From CAYVQF01 sp964454015 (GTDB taxonomy: Bacteria > Myxococcota_A > Bradymonadia > UBA4248), in the NCBI GenBank assembly GCA_964454015.1, contig CAYVQF010000071.1:1-25565 (forward strand): 25,565 nt of DNA. The letters are read 5' to 3'. Positions 22,572 through 25,565 of the stretch are shown piece after piece; positions within the stretch are counted from its first letter, which is position 1; each line of letters starts with the position of its first letter. The notes below the pieces were generated by a model, which was given only the letters and a program-made list of their open reading frames with translations, ran no database searches and was not told the origin of the DNA. The translations under genes were made by a program, and so were the position numbers.

Positions 22572-23190
22572 CGTTGAAGGTGATCTCTGCAGCTTGGTCC
22601 GTGCTCTGGGTGCCCACGACTTTGAAGGTGCCGTGTTGGCGTTCGATGGTGAGTTGGTTGCCGGCAGAGGTGCCGCGTCCAACGATGACTTCGATGCTAT
22701 TGCTGGCGGCGGTGGGTGAGGTGCCGGCGAGTTTGCGCGCCTTGAGGGCGACGGTGTTGGTGCCGGCATGGAGTCGCCCACTGATGTCCAGGACGAGCTG
22801 GGAGTCGCTGTTTTTGAAGGTGCGATGCAGCGCGCCGTTGATGTAGATGTCGATATCGAAGTTGCTGCCGTTGGGTTGGGTGGAGGTGACGACGACGTAG
22901 TGGCTGTCGGAGATGGCTGCGGGGGCAGGTGGCGACGCCTGGGCAGCGGCCGTTTGTCCCGCGGTCGCAGCGGTGGCGCTCGGGGTCTGGACTTCGACTT
23001 TGTATTGCGGGGCGTGGAGCTGAATATTGCCGTTGGCGTCGATGGTGACGGTACAGTTTTCGAAGCGTTGGTCGCGCACCCCGGTGATGTCGACGCCGTT
23101 GAGAGAGAGTCTGGGGGTGTTGGCGCTGGCCACGGTGGGGGGTAGGAAGGTCAAGAGGGTGAGGGTGAGGACGAGGGTAAGTAGTCGCAT
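22564..23190 (-). CDS. Secreted beta-rich hypothetical protein
   Basis: A 208-aa exported protein of unknown function. The signal peptide (1-23) ends in ASA. Residues ~27-70 (LSLNGVDITGVRDQRFENCTVTID) resemble repeated N-terminal segments seen in myxobacterial-type secreted proteins (my recollection, not searched). An Ala/Pro/Thr linker (~70-94) leads to a strand-rich C-terminal domain (HYVVVTSTQPNGSNFDIDIYINGALHRTF, LVLDISGRLHAGTNTVALKARK) that looks like a carbohydrate-binding or beta-sandwich module. AGGAG, 6 nt before ATG 23190, fixes the start; the open frame continues 42 codons further upstream but that part is not signal-like. Its stop lies inside the stop region of the convergent leuS-coupled gene. 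Confidence 0.8.
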   Translation of the reverse strand: MRLLTLVLTLTLLTFLPPTVASANTPRLSLNGVDITGVRDQRFENCTVTIDANGNIQLHAPQYKVEVQTPSATAATAGQTAAAQASPPAPAAISDSHYVVVTSTQPNGSNFDIDIYINGALHRTFKNSDSQLVLDISGRLHAGTNTVALKARKLAGTSPTAASNSIEVIVGRGTSAGNQLTIERQHGTFKVVGTQSTDQAAEITFNVN

Positions 23191-23604
23191 GAGAGACTCC
23201 TGAGCAAGGTAGTGCAGGCGTTGACCCTGTGAAGAGGGTGGGTGCTGGGACGCTGGCGCTCGCGAAAAGATTCGCGCCAGAGAGGTGGGGCGCACCGCTA
23301 GGCTCAAGATAGCCATTTTGGCGGAATGGGTCTATATGAGGGGGTCGGGCTCGGCGGGCGTCGCAGGGCGCACGCTGCTTTGGGGTCAGAAGTCCCCATT
23401 GCGCAGCGCGAGAGGCGGTGGCGGTCCTTGTTTGGAGGGTCGCTGGCGCGGGAGGCTGGGAGGCGAGTTTTTCTAAGCGATGGTATGGCAAGGGGAAATG
23501 TCCTACGCCAATTGTTGAGATGAGGCCGCGAGTGGCGGCATACTGTTTGCTTTGGACGGCTCTGGCCGACGTTGTGAAGAAAGGCGTTCTGGGTGGAGGA
23601 GCAC
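23191..23604. other. 414-bp intergenic region before the tube gene
   Basis: This divergent gap holds the AGGAG of the secreted protein on the left and the tube-gene promoter candidate (23515-23544) and ribosome binding site on the right. The middle (23230-23500) shows no coding region I can support: small open frames on both strands look like chance. Confidence 0.5.
23515..23544 (+). promoter_or_regulatory. Sigma70-type promoter candidate of the tube gene
   Basis: TTGAGA (23515-23520, 5/6) and CATACT (23539-23544, 4/6) with an 18-bp spacer. The implied start near 23551 leaves a ~54-nt leader to the GGAGGA and ATG 23605. No other plus-strand gene lies closer than 23605, consistent with a monocistronic unit. 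Confidence 0.45.
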
Positions 23605-24036
23605 ATGCCGACTAGACGAAAAAACTTGGACCCGATTGGCAATTACCAGTTTGAAGTGGAAGACATCACTGCAGGAAAGTTTGCCGGGGTCGATGGCCTG
23701 AGTTACGAAGTCGAGATGATCGAGTATCGGGTGAGCGATGCCCCGATGACACCTCGCTATCGTCCTGGGCTTCCCAAATATGGGCGCATCACCCTGAAGC
23801 GCGGTTATATCGCCAGCGCCGACTTCAACAAGTGGATCACCGACGTCCAGAAAGGGGTCTACGAGCGGAAGAACGGCGCGATTTGGCTGTGTGACAACGC
23901 AGGCAACCGGGTGAAAGGCTGGGCGCTCGACCGCTGCCTACCTGCCAAGTGGACCCTGAGTGGTCTCGATGGCAAGGGCAACGAGAATATCTTCGAGAGC
24001 CTCGAGCTGGTCGTCGAGGAAGTCCGCTCCATGTAG
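23605..24036 (+). CDS. Orphan T4 gp19-like phage tail-tube protein
   Basis: A 143-aa tail-tube protein of the T4 gp19-like family (PF06841/TIGR02241 type) that forms the inner tube of contractile tails, tailocins and extracellular contractile injection systems. Characteristic stretches are YQFEVEDITAGKFAGVDGLS near the N-terminus, YRPGLPKYGRITLKRG (~52-67), then FNKWI (~73-77) and a C-terminal LELVVEEV. Length matches the family (~140-150). GGAGGA (23595-23600) precedes ATG 23605 by 4 nt; a GTG four codons upstream is possible. No sheath, baseplate, tape-measure, ATPase or portal gene lies within the window on either side, and a promoter and terminator enclose it, so it is an isolated copy. 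Function may be a retained tube used with a distant CIS locus, or a tube adopted for another role. Confidence 0.9.
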   Translation: MPTRRKNLDPIGNYQFEVEDITAGKFAGVDGLSYEVEMIEYRVSDAPMTPRYRPGLPKYGRITLKRGYIASADFNKWITDVQKGVYERKNGAIWLCDNAGNRVKGWALDRCLPAKWTLSGLDGKGNENIFESLELVVEEVRSM

Positions 24037-24042
24037 TGTGGC

Positions 24043-24075
24043 GCGCGCCACTTTGGCGCGCTGGCCTTTGTTTCT
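24043..24075 (+). terminator. Rho-independent terminator after tube gene
   Basis: A perfect 8-bp stem GCGCGCCA/TGGCGCGC with a CTT loop (24043-24061) begins 7 nt after the tube stop and is followed by TGGCCTTTGTTTCTC, a T-rich tail. An overlapping 14-bp palindrome GTGGCGCGCGCCAC (24038-24051) gives an alternative fold. This is the best intrinsic terminator in the window. Confidence 0.65.
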
Positions 24076-24118
24076 CCGCTTGGCGCCATTGCTGGGGTCA
24101 GTCGACATCGTTTTGCCC

Positions 24119-24967
24119 ATGATGCTACGCAGCGCTCGAAGCTTACGGCGATGGGCAAGGGTTGCGCTTTGGTGCCTGGTGGGCATTCTCGCTGGCGTGG
24201 CCTGTGAGCCTTACGACGCGCAGCGCGTCGTGCACGTGGCTCAGGTGGCGCTGCCCGACCCTATCGCAGCGCTCGATTTGGAGATCGCGTGGGAGGCAGC
24301 TCCGCTTGCAGACGCGGTAGGGCTAGCTACGCCCGCAGGGGATCCCTACCCGGTCAGCGGCCGCGCCGCCGAGGTCATTCACGCCAGTGCATTCACCTAC
24401 CTGCGCGTCGCTGACGACGGCGCGGTCCTCGCGGGGCAATGGTTGGCTGCGGCCCAGGTGGCGCTGGAGGTGGGGGACGCGTTTCACGCCCAGGTGGTCC
24501 TGGAGGTGCCCGATTTCCAGAGCCCGAGCACGGGCCGGCGTTTTGAACGCCTCTACTTCGTCGAGGAGCTCGTCGTGGGGCCTGGACCGGCGGCGGTGGC
24601 CGTGGCAGCGCCGGCACAGGCCATTCTCACGGTGCCGGCGCTGCTGGCGCTGCCTCCTAGCCCCAGCGCCGACGCGGTGAGCGTGGTGGGCTATGTGGAC
24701 CGGGTCAACGCGGCGGTGATGGGTGTGGACTGGTTGCACCTCCGGGCCACGGCGGAGAGCGCTGAGCCCTACCTGTGTACGGTGGGCGTGGTGCTGGATC
24801 CCGCCCTCGATGTGGGTCAGGTGGTGGCGGGGGAGCAGGTCGTGGTGCACGGTCACCTCCGCCCTGACGCAGGTGTGGTCGCGGGGCGAAAGGGGGCAGA
24901 GGCGCAGGTGGTGGCGCCGCCTTGTCCCCAGCGCTTGATCGATGCGCACAGTTGGCAGAGGTGGTAG
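24119..24967 (+). CDS. Lipoprotein with two OB-fold-like domains
   Basis: A 282-aa lipoprotein: short basic N-terminus, hydrophobic segment and lipobox GVA-C (Cys29). Two similar domains follow. The first (~79-155) reads VSGRAAEVIHASAFTYLRV, then QWLAAAQVALEVGDAF, then VPDFQSPSTGRRFERLYFV, the pattern of small periplasmic OB-fold proteins (GxVxxv..sgYTYv; WvA; vGD; F.S.tl.R.F..iyFV). The second (~187-265) has VVGYVDRVNAAVMGVDWLHLRA and QVVAGEQVVVHGHL, matching the MGxnWlHLxD variant. These folds bind ligands or nucleic acid in other settings, so a ligand-binding envelope protein is the best guess. Either ATG 24119 or 24122 starts it; no clear Shine-Dalgarno is visible. The strong terminator after the tube gene separates it from its upstream neighbour. 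An 80-nt gap precedes the DUF1178 gene. Confidence 0.75.
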   Translation: MMLRSARSLRRWARVALWCLVGILAGVACEPYDAQRVVHVAQVALPDPIAALDLEIAWEAAPLADAVGLATPAGDPYPVSGRAAEVIHASAFTYLRVADDGAVLAGQWLAAAQVALEVGDAFHAQVVLEVPDFQSPSTGRRFERLYFVEELVVGPGPAAVAVAAPAQAILTVPALLALPPSPSADAVSVVGYVDRVNAAVMGVDWLHLRATAESAEPYLCTVGVVLDPALDVGQVVAGEQVVVHGHLRPDAGVVAGRKGAEAQVVAPPCPQRLIDAHSWQRW

Positions 24968-25047
24968 ACCTTGGCGGGGCAGGGCTATGATAGGCCTTGG
25001 AGGCGGCCCAGGGCGAGCCGGTGCGGCGCGTAGAGGCTTGGTGGAGC

Positions 25048-25482
25048 ATGGTCATTTACGATTTCGTCTGTGCAGGGGGGCACCGCTTCGAGGGCTGGTT
25101 TGACAGCGCGGCAGAGTGCCAAGCCCAATGCGCCTCTGGGCTGGTCTCCTGCCCGGTGTGTGGGAGCTTGGAGGTGGAGAAGCAGCTATGTGCGCCAGCG
25201 GTGCACTTGGAAAAAAGCTCAACCTTGGCCCCGGCTCCCGATGATGACGGTGCCCCGGCGCGGGCGACCAAGCTGCGTCGGCAGGTGGAGGCGGTGGCCA
25301 CGTATATCCAAGAGCACTGTGAAGACGTCGGGACGGCGTTCGCGCAGGAGGCGCTGGCCATGCACCGCGGCGAGCGGGCGCAACGTTCCATCGTAGGGCA
25401 GTCGACCCATGCGGAAGAGAGCGCGCTGGTTGAAGCGGGGGTGGATTTTTACAAATTACGTCTGCCACGCTTCGACGACTGA
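25048..25482 (+). CDS. DUF1178-family zinc-ribbon-like protein
   Basis: A 144-aa small soluble protein. The N-terminus has the DUF1178 pattern MVIYDFVCAGGHRFEGWF, and CPVCG (~36-40) provides the second half of a likely zinc knuckle; the middle is a disordered Ala/Pro/Asp linker, and the C-terminus (TYIQEHCEDVGTAFAQEALAMHRGE .. LVEAGVDFYKLRLPR) is well conserved in the family. Role unknown in the family. The start at 25048 follows GGTGGAG closely and skips 17 upstream codons that look non-coding. It probably shares a transcript with the OB-fold lipoprotein, 80 nt upstream. Confidence 0.9.
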   Translation: MVIYDFVCAGGHRFEGWFDSAAECQAQCASGLVSCPVCGSLEVEKQLCAPAVHLEKSSTLAPAPDDDGAPARATKLRRQVEAVATYIQEHCEDVGTAFAQEALAMHRGERAQRSIVGQSTHAEESALVEAGVDFYKLRLPRFDD

Positions 25483-25530
25483 GGAGGGTGGGGAGCGCTC
25501 ACCTGAGTCTGGCCCTGATCCACGGTCAAG

Positions 25531-25565
25531 AAAAGAAAAAACCCCGTTGTTCTTGGAGAACCAAG
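25531..25565. terminator. Partial terminator at right edge
   Basis: The last bases hold an A-rich run (25531-25540), CCCCGTTGTT, and CTTGG/CCAAG around an AGAA loop ending exactly at 25565. Read on the minus strand it becomes a stem followed by CGGGGTTTTTTC, the look of an intrinsic terminator for a leftward gene beyond the window; the CCCCG arm suggests a longer stem continuing outside. On the plus strand it could end the DUF1178 transcript. Confidence 0.4.

Noticed and set aside
23605..24036. Prophage or tailocin remnant
   Set aside because: Only one tail-type gene is present, with no integrase, att-like repeat, composition break or other phage gene in the window; treated as an orphan gene instead.
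24038..24051. 14-bp palindrome as a separate operator site
   Set aside because: It overlaps the terminator stem just after the tube stop codon and is better explained as part of that structure.

Overview
This 25.6-kb window is GC-rich chromosomal DNA from a Gram-negative bacterium, most likely a Myxococcota/Bradymonadota-type (former deltaproteobacterial) lineage. The evidence is lifestyle-type rather than marker-based: several lipoproteins with lipobox cysteines, one followed by a long Asp/Glu/Pro/Ser linker; a giant Cys-rich modular secreted protein; a bacterial RRM RNA-binding protein; a LysM plus MepA-type murein endopeptidase; and dense short intergenic gaps. No rRNA, tRNA, CRISPR array, integrase or insertion sequence was found. 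I call 17 protein-coding genes.

Left part (1-6000): a leftward lipoprotein metallophosphoesterase is divergent from a stand-alone Eco57I-type adenine methyltransferase-like protein. The latter ends exactly where a convergent HtrA/DegP-like lipoprotein protease ends. Leftward block (11416 down to 4824): a small unknown gene, pyrimidine-nucleoside phosphorylase, a NupC-family nucleoside transporter with a large insertion, a secreted TPR/propeller-like protein, and the HtrA-like protease. The phosphorylase, transporter and TPR genes are 35-38 bp apart and are probably one operon for nucleoside uptake and phosphorolysis; the two flanking genes may or may not be part of it.

Middle (11.4-18.1 kb): an AT-richer, hairpin-rich leader precedes an 84-aa unknown protein. 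A convergent Rrf2-family Fe-S-type regulator follows, with a recognisable promoter and a 16-bp palindrome in its leader. Then come an RRM protein with a Gly10/Arg tail, two strong hairpins, a MepA-family endopeptidase with a LysM-like segment, and a 1109-aa secreted protein made of 18 CGxCG modules arranged in a ~134-aa higher-order repeat and ending in an SUMF/FGE-like domain that lacks the expected cysteine pair.

Right part (18.1-25.5 kb): leuS is followed after 6 bp by a one-TM unknown protein whose stop overlaps a convergent secreted beta-rich protein by 8 bp. Next is an isolated T4 gp19-like tail-tube protein with its own promoter candidate and a hairpin terminator, with no sheath, baseplate or other phage genes nearby. 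A lipoprotein with two OB-fold-like domains and a DUF1178 zinc-ribbon-like protein complete the window; a partial terminator is cut by the right edge.

The most unusual items are the orphan tube gene, the higher-order repeat Cys-rich/SUMF protein, the nuclease-less Eco57I-like methyltransferase and the transporter insertion. I do not see a complete new multi-gene system, and I say so where the inference is thin.
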